A stretch of DNA of 64,000 nt from Persicitalea jodogahamensis (GCF_014651615.1 NZ_BMXF01000008.1:60057-124056), one strand, 5' to 3'. Counted from the first letter of the stretch, positions 8,912 to 18,438 are shown. Program-made: numbers and translations. The notes: a model not told the origin generated them from the letters alone.

Positions 8912-10111
8912 ATGAAAAAGCTACTGAAAATATCATTTCTCCTGTTTGCGGCCACCTTCCTGCTGTTCTGCAAGGGCAAACCGGAAGAATCCGCCGAGGC
9001 GAGCGGCACCAGCTACACCTGCCCCATGCACCCGCAAATCGTCCAGCCCGCACCGGGTACCTGCCCGATCTGCGGCATGGATCTGGTCCCGGTGGAACGG
9101 AACGCCGATCAGGCCAGCCTCACGCTCAGCGAAAGCCAGCGACTGCTGGCCAACATCACCACGGACACCGTTCGGACGGGCGCATTCTCGTCGGCCAAAC
9201 AACTGAACGGCCGGGTGGTGATCGACCCCGAACAGATCGAGTACGTGACCAGCCGGGTGCCGGGGCGCATCGAGAACCTTTACGTGCGGGAAACGGGGGT
9301 GACGGTCAAGAAGGGGCAGACCCTGTACCGAATCTATTCCGAACAACTGGCCTCCCTGCAGCAGGAGTACCTGGTGGCAGTGGCACAGACTGAGCAGTTT
9401 CCCGACAACGCCCGCTTCCAGAGCATTCTGGAGGCGGCCCGCCAGCGGTTGGAACTGTACGACCAGTCGCCCCAACAATTGGAAGCCCTGCGCACGGGCA
9501 AAAAAACCGACCCCTACGTTTCCTATCCCGCCCCGGCCAGCGGGGTGGTGGCCGAGTTGTTCGTCACCGAAGGGCAGTACGTACCCGAGGGCGGCTCCGT
9601 CCTGCGGCTGGAAGGCTACCGGAGCGTTTGGATCGAGGCGGACATTTATCCCTCAGAGGCGGGCCTAATTAAGAAAGGGCAATCGGTGGAGGTGCGGGCG
9701 GCGGGCGGCGAAAGCGATGCCCGCGCCATGCGGATCGACTTCATCGAACCGGCTCTACAGGCCGGCAGCCAGTTGCTCACGCTGCGCGGAAGCCTGTCGA
9801 ATCCCGGCGACCAGTACCGTCCCGGCATGCAGGTCTTCGTGCAGGTGCCCGTCAGTGTCAACTCAAAAGCCGTCACCCTGCCCGTGGACGCCGTTATCCG
9901 CGATGGCAGCGGGGCGCACGTCTGGCTGGAAACCGAACCGGGTACCTTCAAGGCGCAATCCGTCAGGCTGGGGGCCGAAAACTTCGACCGGGTGGAGATT
10001 ACCGAGGGGTTGAAAGAGGGGGAGGTGGCGGTTCTGTCGGGTGCCTACCTGCTGTACAGCGAGTATGTACTCAAAAAAGGAAAAATTCCGGCGGGCGAGC
10101 ACAATCACTGA
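8912..10111 (+). CDS. Second RND periplasmic adaptor (CusB type) with heavy-metal-binding domain
   Basis: A 399-residue protein with a lipoprotein-like signal (LLFAATFLLFC). It has the same N-terminal HMBD motif as its neighbour (CPMHPQIVQPAPGTCPICGMDL) and a full adaptor fold: barrel-sandwich (RVPGRIENLYVRETGVTVKKGQ), hairpin, beta-barrel and membrane-proximal domain. It ends in a His-containing tail (GEHNH). I chose the ATG at 8912, four bases after the preceding stop; the earlier frame start lies inside the previous gene. Two consecutive adaptors for one pump suggest either a mixed adaptor ring or one adaptor for each half of the split pump. That is inference. Confidence 0.85.
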   Translation: MKKLLKISFLLFAATFLLFCKGKPEESAEASGTSYTCPMHPQIVQPAPGTCPICGMDLVPVERNADQASLTLSESQRLLANITTDTVRTGAFSSAKQLNGRVVIDPEQIEYVTSRVPGRIENLYVRETGVTVKKGQTLYRIYSEQLASLQQEYLVAVAQTEQFPDNARFQSILEAARQRLELYDQSPQQLEALRTGKKTDPYVSYPAPASGVVAELFVTEGQYVPEGGSVLRLEGYRSVWIEADIYPSEAGLIKKGQSVEVRAAGGESDARAMRIDFIEPALQAGSQLLTLRGSLSNPGDQYRPGMQVFVQVPVSVNSKAVTLPVDAVIRDGSGAHVWLETEPGTFKAQSVRLGAENFDRVEITEGLKEGEVAVLSGAYLLYSEYVLKKGKIPAGEHNH

Positions 10112-10170
10112 GCGTGGTTGCAGGCTATCCGATATTTGAACATTTGACAAATAAGCAAACGCAAAGAACG

Positions 10171-10740
10171 ATGCAAAAAATAGTAAAACTGGCCCTGCCG
10201 ATTACGCTGGCATTTCTGATCACGGCATGCGGTGACAAGACGGAAAATAAGACCGCCGACCACGATCATGCCGAAATGGCGCAGCCTGAGTCATCGCAGG
10301 AAAAGACAGTGCCGACAGGCCCGACCACCAGTATTGCAAAGCTTAAAGACGACCGATTGAATGCCGTTTACGCACAGTACGCCCACCTTACCAACGCCCT
10401 CACCGAAGCGGACGTCGATGCAGCCAAAATTGCGGCCAACGCCATCGAGGCCGGTGCCACGGGCGTGTCCGGGGGAAGGGCACTCGCTTCAGCCGCCGCC
10501 AGGGTTTCCGCCGCCTCGACCGTCGAGGCCCAGCGAAAGGCCTACGGAAGCCTGAGCCAGAATATGATAAAACTGGTAAAAGCGTCCGGGTTAGCCGAAG
10601 GACAGGTTCACGTGCAGTACTGCCCGATGGCTTTCGATAACGAAGGGGCTACCTGGATGAGCTCGACGCGGGAGATTCGGAATCCGTACATGGGAGAAGC
10701 AATGCTTTCCTGTGGTGAGACTCGGGAAAGCATCCAGTAA
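10171..10740 (+). CDS. DUF3347-domain lipoprotein (paralogue of the 725 gene)
   Basis: A 189-residue lipoprotein (signal ending LITAC) with a short His/Asp linker (DHDHAEM) and the DUF3347 domain ending HVQYCPMAFDNEGATWMS ... EAMLSCGETR. The C-P-M and terminal S-C-G motifs match those of the 725 protein, so the exporter cluster is bracketed by two copies. The start at 10171 gives the signal peptide; an upstream GTG frame adds nineteen unlikely residues. It is probably a periplasmic metal-binding or copper-handling accessory of the RND system. Confidence 0.8.
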   Translation: MQKIVKLALPITLAFLITACGDKTENKTADHDHAEMAQPESSQEKTVPTGPTTSIAKLKDDRLNAVYAQYAHLTNALTEADVDAAKIAANAIEAGATGVSGGRALASAAARVSAASTVEAQRKAYGSLSQNMIKLVKASGLAEGQVHVQYCPMAFDNEGATWMSSTREIRNPYMGEAMLSCGETRESIQ

Positions 10741-10842
10741 ACATTTTTGAAAGTGAAAAGGAGACGATGGATTAGTCGTCGCCGCTAGTTTTATCCAATA
10801 CCCAAACAGTCTGTAAAAAGCCAACCAAAACCATTTAAAATC

Positions 10843-11400
10843 ATGAACTCCATTTTCAAAATCATTTGCGTAGCCCTGATTGCCTCATCCGCTTCCGCCC
10901 AACATGAAAACCACACTCAACCTGAGGCAAATGCAACAACAGCCAAGGCAAAAAGCCCCCGCACCAGCGCGATGGCAATGGTCGGAGACAATCATGTTCA
11001 CATCGACTACGGATCACCCAGCGTTCGAGGTCGGCAGATTTGGAATGGGCTGGTAGCCTACGACCAGGTGTGGGCGACGGGCGCGCACAAGGCAACCTGG
11101 GTTGATTTTTCTCAGGATGTCGTCATCAATGGCCAAACTGTACCGAAAGGCAAGTATGGCTTTTTCACCATTCCCGGACCAGCGGAGTGGACGCTCATCC
11201 TCAGTCGGGACTGGGACATGCACCTGGCGGACGACTATAAACCTGAACAGGATGTGGTCCGGGTGCAGGTCAAACCCGAAACTCAGAACGACTTGACGGA
11301 AGCGCTGACTTACGAAGTGGTACCGGAAGGAAAGCACAAGGGGGAAATCAGAATGCGCTGGGAGAAGGTAGGAGTTTCCCTGCCCTTTCAGAACAAATGA
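10843..11400 (+). CDS. DUF2911-family secreted protein
   Basis: A 185-residue protein with a Sec signal (about 1-19, ending SASAQ) and a short His/Thr-rich linker. The beta-rich domain has VHIDYGSPSVRGRQIWNGLVAYDQVWATGAHKATW-type features (here around residues 50-85), diagnostic of DUF2911, a common Bacteroidota periplasmic family of unknown activity. It lies 102 bp after the lipoprotein gene in the same direction. Its place in the metal cluster is the only hint of function. Confidence 0.78.
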   Translation: MNSIFKIICVALIASSASAQHENHTQPEANATTAKAKSPRTSAMAMVGDNHVHIDYGSPSVRGRQIWNGLVAYDQVWATGAHKATWVDFSQDVVINGQTVPKGKYGFFTIPGPAEWTLILSRDWDMHLADDYKPEQDVVRVQVKPETQNDLTEALTYEVVPEGKHKGEIRMRWEKVGVSLPFQNK

Positions 11401-11632
11401 AAACCGCAGTGTGAAAACTACGCCCTGTTTTCTGCCGCTAATCGCCGGTAGGTGCTGTGGCTTAATGGGTCGGCAAATCACTAATGAAATGCCGATTCAC
11501 AATTCTTTTGATTTTTCTGATTGTGGCCGAACAGCTTATTTTCAGAAGGTTATCGAAGTGGTGTAAAGCTATATCAGGATAATGTACCCCAGAAAAAATC
11601 ATTTTAAACATACACACATCTACTGTTTCAAT

Positions 11633-12277
11633 ATGGATATCTTTGAATTTTTTTTTGGTGAGAAATCAGATTCTGATTTACACACACTTTCAAAGTCTGG
11701 AATTGAAAAATATGATAGGGAGGACTATGTAGGTGCCATTCAAGATTTTTCTAATGCCATTCGATTGTTTCCTGACAACCCGATTCTATATTTAATGAGA
11801 GGAACGGCTCATCTGGACGGCGGGAATACTTTTCATGCAGAAAAGGATCTATTCTCGGCACTCAACTTAGATAAGAGCAATTATTTAATCTTGTATCGGC
11901 TGGGAATGCTCTTGCATAAGAGAAGAGACACTACCAGTGGTCTGAGATTTCTAATAGACTCGTATGACACTCACCAAACAGAGGATATTGAAGAGTGGGA
12001 TTTGGGCAAAAAGAAGATGCTTTTCGTTTCAAAAAGAACCATTGCATTAACTATCGGCGACTTTCTTATTGATAATCAAAGATTTGAAGAGGGTCTGGGC
12101 TATTTGGAAAGGGTAATCGAACATGATCCCAACGATCCCAATTCATATCACATTAAGGGAATGTCACTTGCAAAAATCGGACGGGTAAGGGAAGGCATTG
12201 CCTATGTCAAGAAGGCTGTACAACTTGGTAGCCCAACGGCGGAATGGTCATTGAAAGCACTGGAACAAATTCTATGA
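11633..12277 (+). CDS. TPR-repeat protein of unknown role
   Basis: A 214-residue soluble protein with tetratricopeptide-like units: AIQDFSNAIRLFPDNPILYLMRGTAH, then DLFSALNLDKSNYLILYRLG, and a C-terminal pair around GYLERVIEHDPNDPNSYHIKGMSLAK and GIAYVKKAVQLGS. The ATG at 11633 is chosen because the residues before it (from 11582) are low-complexity and not TPR-like. The gene is noticeably AT-richer than the exporter genes on either side, and about 230 bp of AT-rich non-coding DNA precedes it. It looks like a later insertion between the two efflux clusters. I do not recognise a specific function. Confidence 0.65.
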   Translation: MDIFEFFFGEKSDSDLHTLSKSGIEKYDREDYVGAIQDFSNAIRLFPDNPILYLMRGTAHLDGGNTFHAEKDLFSALNLDKSNYLILYRLGMLLHKRRDTTSGLRFLIDSYDTHQTEDIEEWDLGKKKMLFVSKRTIALTIGDFLIDNQRFEEGLGYLERVIEHDPNDPNSYHIKGMSLAKIGRVREGIAYVKKAVQLGSPTAEWSLKALEQIL

Positions 12278-12388
12278 TTGCCATATGACCGGAAATAGGC
12301 TCAACTAGATAACGGTAGAGTTTCGTTCACAACTCTCGCCAATTGGGTTATCAAGCGGTCTCTATGGGTTCTTCTTTCTGAAACCCTG

Positions 12389-12414
12389 TTGCACTTGTAT
12401 TTTTCGTACCTTTG
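12389..12414 (+). promoter_or_regulatory. Bacteroidota promoter for the DUF6660/CzcA-like operon
   Basis: TACCTTTG (12407-12414) is an exact TAnnTTTG -7 box, with a TTG at 12389-12391 fifteen bases before it as a short-spaced -33. Transcription would begin about 12419, only a few bases before the ATG at 12422, which implies an almost leaderless mRNA. Confidence 0.5.
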
Positions 12415-12421
12415 CCGCTCA

Positions 12422-12742
12422 ATGAGAATCACCCTGCACGTACTGGCCTTCTACATCCTGCTGCTTTCCTGCTTTCCCTGTCAGGACAGCGCACTCGTTG
12501 ATTTCGGTCAGAACACCGTTGCCTTACTGACAGCCGGGGCCGATCATTCGCCCCACGAGACGCCGGATCTCTGCTCCCCCTTCTGCATTTGCACCTGCTG
12601 CGCGGGCATGGACATCCCCGTGTTGAAAACCTCCCTACCCGAAAAGCCTGTTGCTGATTTTGCCAGGCCTTCGGCATCCCCCTACACCTCCGCCACTCCT
12701 TCCGGCGGGGCTTCTTCCGTCTGGCAGCCGCCCAGAGCTTAG
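12422..12742 (+). CDS. DUF6660-family small Cys-rich membrane/periplasmic protein
   Basis: A 106-residue protein with an N-terminal hydrophobic helix (ITLHVLAFYILLLSCFPC), then HSPHETPDLCSPFCICTCCAGMD, a Cys cluster (C-x3-C-x-C-x-CC) with nearby His, and a Pro/Ser-rich C-terminus. This is the DUF6660 pattern found just upstream of CzcA-type genes in Bacteroidota. The Cys cluster suggests metal binding at the outer face of the membrane. I chose the ATG at 12422 because the extension from 12389 runs through the promoter. It appears to be the first gene of the second efflux operon. Confidence 0.72.
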   Translation: MRITLHVLAFYILLLSCFPCQDSALVDFGQNTVALLTAGADHSPHETPDLCSPFCICTCCAGMDIPVLKTSLPEKPVADFARPSASPYTSATPSGGASSVWQPPRA

Positions 12743-12825
12743 TGTGACACCCTTCCCGTCAGTTTCCCACGCCCCGACCGCCCGGTCTGGGCCGGAAAAT
12801 CCTGTTACACTAAATCCAAATTTTC

Positions 12826-15800
12826 ATGCTGGACAAAATCATCCATTTCTCCATTCATAACAAGCTGGTGATCGGACTCTTCACGCTGGCGCTGATCGCC
12901 GTGGGGATTTACTCGCTGACCCGACTTCCCATCGACGCCGTCCCCGACATCACTAATAACCAGGTCCAAGTCATTACCACCAGCCCCTCGTTGGCCGCCC
13001 AGGAAGTCGAGCGGCTGGTCACCTTCCCGGTGGAAACCGAAATGGCCACCATCCCCGACATCACGGAAATCCGCTCCATCTCCCGCTTCGGCCTGTCGGT
13101 GATTACCATCGTTTTCAAGGAAAGTACCGATATCTACTGGGCGCGGCAGCAGGTCGTAGAGCGGCTCGGCAATGCGGCGGACAAGATTCCGCCCGGTGCC
13201 GGGACCCCCGGACTGGCTCCGGTCACCACCGGGCTGGGCGAAATCTACCAGTACCTACTGAAGGCCAAACCGGGCTACGAGGATAAATTCACGGCCATGG
13301 AGCTGCGCAGCGTTCAGGACTGGATCGTCCGGCGGCAGTTGCTGGGTACGCCCGGCGTGGCTGACGTGAGCAGCTTCGGCGGCTACCTCAAGCAGTACGA
13401 AATCGCCATCGACCCCGATAAGCTGCGGGCCATGAACCTGTCGATGGACGAGTTGTTCACGGCCCTCGAACAGAACAACCAGAATACGGGCGGGGCCTAC
13501 ATCGACAAGCAGCCCAACGCCTACTTCATCCGCAGCGAGGGACTGATCGGCAGCCTGGACGACATCCGCAACATAAGGGTTCGGGAAACCGCCCAGGGCC
13601 TACCCGTCCTGGTGCGGGACATCGCCACGGTGCGCTTCGGCCACGCCGTGCGCTACGGGGCCATGACCCTCAACGACGAGGGCGAGGTCGTGGGCGGCCT
13701 GGTGCTGATGCTGAAGGGAGCCAACTCTTCGGCGGTCATCGACGACGTCAAGGCGCGCGTCGAGCAGATCCGCAAAAGCCTGCCCGAGGGAGTGGCCATC
13801 GACCCCTTCCTCGACCGCACCAAGCTGGTCGACCGCGCCATCGGAACCGTGTCGAAGAACCTGGTCGAGGGAGCGCTGATCGTCATCTTCGTGCTGGTAC
13901 TGCTGCTGGGCAACCTGCGGGCGGGACTGGTGGTGGCCTCGGTCATCCCGCTGGCCATGCTCTTCGCGGTGTCCATGATGAAGCTCTTCGGGGTGTCGGG
14001 CAATCTGATGAGCTTGGGGGCCATCGACTTTGGGCTGATCGTGGACGGGGCGGTCATCATCGTGGAGGCGACCCTGCATCACATTAACGGGAAAAAGTAC
14101 GACCACCGACTCAGCCAGGCCGAAATGGATCGGGAGGTGTACGATTCCGCCTCGAAGATCCGCAACTCGGCGGCTTTCGGCGAAATCATCATCCTGATCG
14201 TGTACCTGCCCATCCTGGCGCTGGTGGGCATCGAGGGAAAGATGTTCCGGCCCATGGCCCAGACGGTCAGCTTCGCCATCCTGGGGGCGTTCATCCTGTC
14301 GCTGACCTACGTGCCGATGGTCTCAGCCCTGTTTCTGAGCAAGAAACCCAACCACAAGCCCAACTTCTCGGACCGCTTCATCGCCGGGGCCTACCGTCTC
14401 TACGCGCCCGTTCTGGGCTTCGCCCTGCGGCGGCAGGTGGTGGTCATCGCCACGGCGCTGGTGCTTTTCGCCCTCAGTTTGGTCATGTTCTTGAATATGG
14501 GCGGCGAGTTCATCCCGCAGCTCGACGAGGGTGATTTCGCCATCGAGACCCGCGTGCTGACCGGCAGTTCATTGTCGGAAACGGCGGACGCCGTGCAGCA
14601 GGCCGCCGGGCTGCTGTTGAAAGAGTTTCCCGACGAGGTGATCGAGGTGGTGGGCAAGATCGGTTCCTCCGAAATCCCCACCGACCCCATGCCCGTGGAG
14701 GCGGCGGACGTGATGGTGGTTTTGAAGGAGAAGTCGGAATGGACGGCGGCCTCGGGGCGGGAAGAGCTGGCCGACAAGATGCAGGAGTACCTGACGGAGA
14801 CCATTCCGGGCGTCACCTTCGGCTTTCAGCAGCCCATCCAGATGCGCTTCAACGAGCTGATGACGGGCGTGAAGCAGGACGTGGCGGTCAAGATCTACGG
14901 GGAGGACCTCGACGTGCTGGCCGAGCAGGCCAAAAAGGTGGGCCGGGTGGCCAACCAGATCGAGGGCGTGCAGGACCTGTACGTGGAGGTCGTCAGCGGC
15001 CTGCCGCAGATTGTCGTGGAATTCGACCGCCCCAAGCTGGCCAGGTACGGCATCAGCATCGAGCAGGCCAACCGCACGCTGAGCACCGCGTTCGCGGGCA
15101 GCGCGGCGGGGGTCGTGTACGAAGGGGAGCGGCGCTACGACCTGGTGGTGCGCCTCGACCGGGCCAGCCGCCGCACCATCGATGACGTGCGGCAGCTGTT
15201 CATCACCACCGCCGACGGGCAGCAGGTTCCCCTGGAGCAAGTGGCCCGGGTGGAAATGAAGCCCGGTGCCAACCAGATCCAGCGCGAGAACGCCCAGCGT
15301 CGCATCACGGTGGCCTTCAACGTGCGGGGTCGCGACGTGGAGAGCATCGTGGAGGAAATGCAGGCCAAAATGGACCGCGACGTGAAGCTGCCCGCCGGCT
15401 ACTACGCCACCTACGGCGGCCAGTTTCAGAACCTGCGCGAGGCGAGCGCCCGGCTGGGCGTGGCGGTTCCGGTCGCCCTGCTGCTGATCTTCGTGCTGCT
15501 GTACTTCACGTTCCAGTCCCTGCGCCAGAGCATCCTGATCCTGAGTGCCATCCCGCTGTCGGCCATCGGCGGCGTGCTGGCGCTGTGGCTGCGCGGCATG
15601 CCCTTCAGCATCTCGGCGGGCATCGGCTTCATCGCCCTGTTCGGCGTGGCGGTGCTGAACGGCATCGTGCTGATCGGCGAGTTCAACCACCTGCGGCGCG
15701 AGGGGATGACCGACTTGCGGGAGGTCATTTTCCGGGGTTCCGAAACCCGCCTGCGGCCCGTCCTGATGACGGCTCTGGTGGCGTCGCTGGGCTTTCTGCC

Positions 15801-17205
15801 GATGGCCCTTTCCCACGGGGCCGGGGCCGAGGTGCAGCGGCCCCTGGCCACGGTGGTCATCGGCGGGCTGGTGACGGCCACGCTGCTCACACTGCTGGTG
15901 CTGCCCGCGCTCTACCTGATGGTCGAGAAGCGCTTTGCCAAAAAGATCAACGGGAAGGCATTGGTCGTGTTCCTCGTGGCGGCCATCGGCATTCCCTCAG
16001 CCGCTTCGGCGCAGGAGCCGACGCCGCCGATCCGCCGCGTCACGCTGGACGAAGCGATGAGCACCGGGATGACCAACAACCTGGAAGTCAAATCGGGGGT
16101 GTTCCGGGTGGACTACCGGCAGGCCTTGCTGGGCACCGGAACCGAGATCCCCAAAACCGACCTGACCTGGACGGGCGGGCAGTACAACAGCTACCGCTTC
16201 GATAATAGCTTCAACCTCACCCAGACGCTGCCCCACCCGCGCGTCGGCAAGACCCGCCGCCGACTTCTGGACGAGGAGGTGAACGGGGTCCGGCTCTCGG
16301 TCGAGGTGACCCGCGCCGCCCTGACCCGCGACATCAGGAAAGCCTACTACGGCCTGCGGCTGCTCGACCGTCGGGAGGAATTGCTGCGGCAAGAACTGGA
16401 GCGGGCCGAACGCTTCGTGCGGGCTGCCGACCTGCGCTACCGCACGGGGGAGGGCAACCAGTTGGAGTATTCCGTGGCCCAAAGCACCCTGGCCGACGTG
16501 CAGGCGCTGCTGATCCGCAACCGGGCCGAGACGGCCTCTTTGCGGGAACAGCTCCGCGCCATTACCAACAGCCCCGTGCTGCTCCTGCCGGACAGCAGCG
16601 GCGCGCTGCGGCGCGACCTTGCGGCGGCACTGGCGGACACGGCGGGAATTTCGGACAACCCCTACCTTCGACTTGCCCGGCAGGAGCTCCTCATCGCGAG
16701 ACGATCCACGGACCTGGAAAAAACGTCCCTGCTTCCCCAGTTCAAAGTGGGGTACCTCAACCAGTCGCTGATCGGCGATTACCGGCGCAACGGTGCGGAC
16801 GTGTTCTACGGGGCGGGCAAACGCTTCCACAGCGTCGAGGCCGGGCTGGCCATACCCATTTTCCGGGGTGCGTCCAAAGCGCGGATCGAGGCGGGCAGGA
16901 TCAGCGAGGAACTCGCCCGCAATCAACTGGCCGTGGCGGAGATTCAACTCGGCACCCAACTGAGGCAGGCGGTGCGTGCTTACCAGGCCACCGAACAGAG
17001 CCTGACTCTGTACGAGGAGCAGAACCTGCCCCTCGCCGGGGAAATCCGGGCGAAAGCCACGCTGGCCTACGAGGCGGGTGAGATCGGCTATCTCGAGTTC
17101 GCCCAGGCCCTCAACCGGGCGCTGGACATTCAGTCGCGGTACCTGGACCTGCTCGATGAACACAACCGGGCCGTTATCGAAATAGAATTCCTGCTGGGCC
17201 AGTGA
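12826..17205 (+). CDS. CusA/CzcA-type RND pump fused to a TolC-like outer-membrane factor
   Basis: 1459 residues. Residues 1-~1040 form a complete HME-RND permease: TM1, PIDAVPDITNNQVQV, porter domains, 12 TMs, and GAIDFGLIVDGAVIIVEA near residue 405. The DFG-x3-D-x4-E pattern is that of divalent (Zn/Cd/Co/Ni) CzcA-like pumps. Residues 1046-1062 (LVVFLVAAIGIPSAASA) form a hydrophobic segment with an AxA-type signal-peptidase site, followed by ~395 residues of TolC-like coiled coil (VTLDEAMSTGMTNNLEVK ... FVRAADLRYRTGEGNQLEYS). After 12 TMs the C-terminus is cytoplasmic, so this segment must act as a thirteenth helix/internal signal. Cleavage could then release the duct domain. Such fusions are known in Bacteroidota. 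Confidence 0.9.
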   Translation: MLDKIIHFSIHNKLVIGLFTLALIAVGIYSLTRLPIDAVPDITNNQVQVITTSPSLAAQEVERLVTFPVETEMATIPDITEIRSISRFGLSVITIVFKESTDIYWARQQVVERLGNAADKIPPGAGTPGLAPVTTGLGEIYQYLLKAKPGYEDKFTAMELRSVQDWIVRRQLLGTPGVADVSSFGGYLKQYEIAIDPDKLRAMNLSMDELFTALEQNNQNTGGAYIDKQPNAYFIRSEGLIGSLDDIRNIRVRETAQGLPVLVRDIATVRFGHAVRYGAMTLNDEGEVVGGLVLMLKGANSSAVIDDVKARVEQIRKSLPEGVAIDPFLDRTKLVDRAIGTVSKNLVEGALIVIFVLVLLLGNLRAGLVVASVIPLAMLFAVSMMKLFGVSGNLMSLGAIDFGLIVDGAVIIVEATLHHINGKKYDHRLSQAEMDREVYDSASKIRNSAAFGEIIILIVYLPILALVGIEGKMFRPMAQTVSFAILGAFILSLTYVPMVSALFLSKKPNHKPNFSDRFIAGAYRLYAPVLGFALRRQVVVIATALVLFALSLVMFLNMGGEFIPQLDEGDFAIETRVLTGSSLSETADAVQQAAGLLLKEFPDEVIEVVGKIGSSEIPTDPMPVEAADVMVVLKEKSEWTAASGREELADKMQEYLTETIPGVTFGFQQPIQMRFNELMTGVKQDVAVKIYGEDLDVLAEQAKKVGRVANQIEGVQDLYVEVVSGLPQIVVEFDRPKLARYGISIEQANRTLSTAFAGSAAGVVYEGERRYDLVVRLDRASRRTIDDVRQLFITTADGQQVPLEQVARVEMKPGANQIQRENAQRRITVAFNVRGRDVESIVEEMQAKMDRDVKLPAGYYATYGGQFQNLREASARLGVAVPVALLLIFVLLYFTFQSLRQSILILSAIPLSAIGGVLALWLRGMPFSISAGIGFIALFGVAVLNGIVLIGEFNHLRREGMTDLREVIFRGSETRLRPVLMTALVASLGFLPMALSHGAGAEVQRPLATVVIGGLVTATLLTLLVLPALYLMVEKRFAKKINGKALVVFLVAAIGIPSAASAQEPTPPIRRVTLDEAMSTGMTNNLEVKSGVFRVDYRQALLGTGTEIPKTDLTWTGGQYNSYRFDNSFNLTQTLPHPRVGKTRRRLLDEEVNGVRLSVEVTRAALTRDIRKAYYGLRLLDRREELLRQELERAERFVRAADLRYRTGEGNQLEYSVAQSTLADVQALLIRNRAETASLREQLRAITNSPVLLLPDSSGALRRDLAAALADTAGISDNPYLRLARQELLIARRSTDLEKTSLLPQFKVGYLNQSLIGDYRRNGADVFYGAGKRFHSVEAGLAIPIFRGASKARIEAGRISEELARNQLAVAEIQLGTQLRQAVRAYQATEQSLTLYEEQNLPLAGEIRAKATLAYEAGEIGYLEFAQALNRALDIQSRYLDLLDEHNRAVIEIEFLLGQ

Positions 17206-17253
17206 CCGGCCCGCGCCTACATTCCATTTTTTATACCAAAAGACAAGAACCAA

Positions 17254-18429
17254 ATGAAGAACCTACTGATTATCCTGGCCCTGCTGGCGGGCCTTTTCGC
17301 CTGTGACAATACCCCGACGACGGAAGCCGAGGGTGGGGAGGCCACCTCGGCACCCCATGAGGAAGGGGACGAAAACCGGGTCGAGCTGACCAAAGCGCAG
17401 TACGAGACGGCGGGGATCGCCACTGGCCTGGTGACGGAGCGCAGCCTGAGCGGCACGGTGGTGGCCAACGGCGTCATCGACACCCCCCCCCAGAACCTGG
17501 TCAGCATTTCGGCCCCCTACGGCGGCTTCGTCCGCAGCACCGACCTGCTGCAGGGCAAGCGGGTGCGGAAAGGGCAGGTGGTGGCCACCATCGAGAACCC
17601 CGACCTGATCAAGATGCAGCAGGACTACCTCGAGACGGCCAGCCAACTGGAATACGCCGAACTCGAACTCGCCCGCCAGACCGAACTGAGCCGCGAGAAC
17701 GTCAACGCCCGCAAGGTGCTGCAGCAGGCCACGGCGGACGCCAAGACCCAGAAAGCCCGGCTGGCGGGATTGAAGGGGCGGCTGCAAATCGCCGGCATTA
17801 GCCCCAAGTCGTTCGCCGACGGCAACCTGGTGACCCGATTCCCGGTCGTTTCGCCCATCAGCGGGTCGGTGACGGTGGTCAACGTCAACCTGGGCATGTA
17901 CGTCAACCCGACCGATGTCATGTTCGAGATCGTGGACACGGAGCATTTGCACGTGGAAATTTCCGTGTTTGAGGACGACGTTCCGAAAATAAAGATCGGC
18001 CAGACCATCCGCTTCACGCTCAGCAACGATCCGGCGAAACAGCACCTGGCCAAGGTGTACCTGATCAACCAGAAAATAAACGAGGACCGCACCGTCAGGA
18101 TCCACGGCCACCTCGACCACGACGACCACGGCATGCTGCCCAACAACTTCGTGCGGGCCGTGATCGAGACTGGTGCCAGCCCGGTGCCCGCCCTGCCGGA
18201 GGAGGCGATCGTGGATTTTGAGGGCAGGCCCTACATCTTCGTCCGGGCCGATTCCACCGAAAGCCGCACTTTCGAGATGGTGGAGGTAGCCCGGGGCGTG
18301 ACGGAAAACGGCTACGCGCAGGTGACGCTGCCGAAGGATTTCGACCGAAGCCGTGAAGTTGTAATGAAGGGAGCCTACGCCCTGTTGTCGAAACTTAAAA
18401 ATTCGGAGGAGGAGGGGGAAGGCCACTGA
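17254..18429 (+). CDS. RND periplasmic adaptor (CzcB/CusB type) of the second system
   Basis: A 391-residue lipoprotein (signal ending LLAGLFAC) with an acidic linker containing His. A barrel-sandwich domain follows (YGGFVRSTDLLQGKRVRKGQVVATIENPDLI), then a helical hairpin (about 125-180), a beta-barrel and a membrane-proximal domain. It lacks the Cys-rich HMBD of the two adaptors upstream, and a loop IHGHLDHDDHG (about residues 285-295) and a C-terminal His may bind divalent metal. It starts 48 bp after the pump-TolC fusion and completes the second tripartite exporter. Confidence 0.87.
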   Translation: MKNLLIILALLAGLFACDNTPTTEAEGGEATSAPHEEGDENRVELTKAQYETAGIATGLVTERSLSGTVVANGVIDTPPQNLVSISAPYGGFVRSTDLLQGKRVRKGQVVATIENPDLIKMQQDYLETASQLEYAELELARQTELSRENVNARKVLQQATADAKTQKARLAGLKGRLQIAGISPKSFADGNLVTRFPVVSPISGSVTVVNVNLGMYVNPTDVMFEIVDTEHLHVEISVFEDDVPKIKIGQTIRFTLSNDPAKQHLAKVYLINQKINEDRTVRIHGHLDHDDHGMLPNNFVRAVIETGASPVPALPEEAIVDFEGRPYIFVRADSTESRTFEMVEVARGVTENGYAQVTLPKDFDRSREVVMKGAYALLSKLKNSEEEGEGH

Positions 18430-18438
18430 CAATGACCC

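Noticed and set aside
14569..15816. Long open frame (415 aa) on the - strand inside the RND-TolC fusion gene
   Set aside because: It is antisense to a clearly conserved pump, is His/Gln/Gly-biased as expected from high-GC codon shadows, and has no family features.
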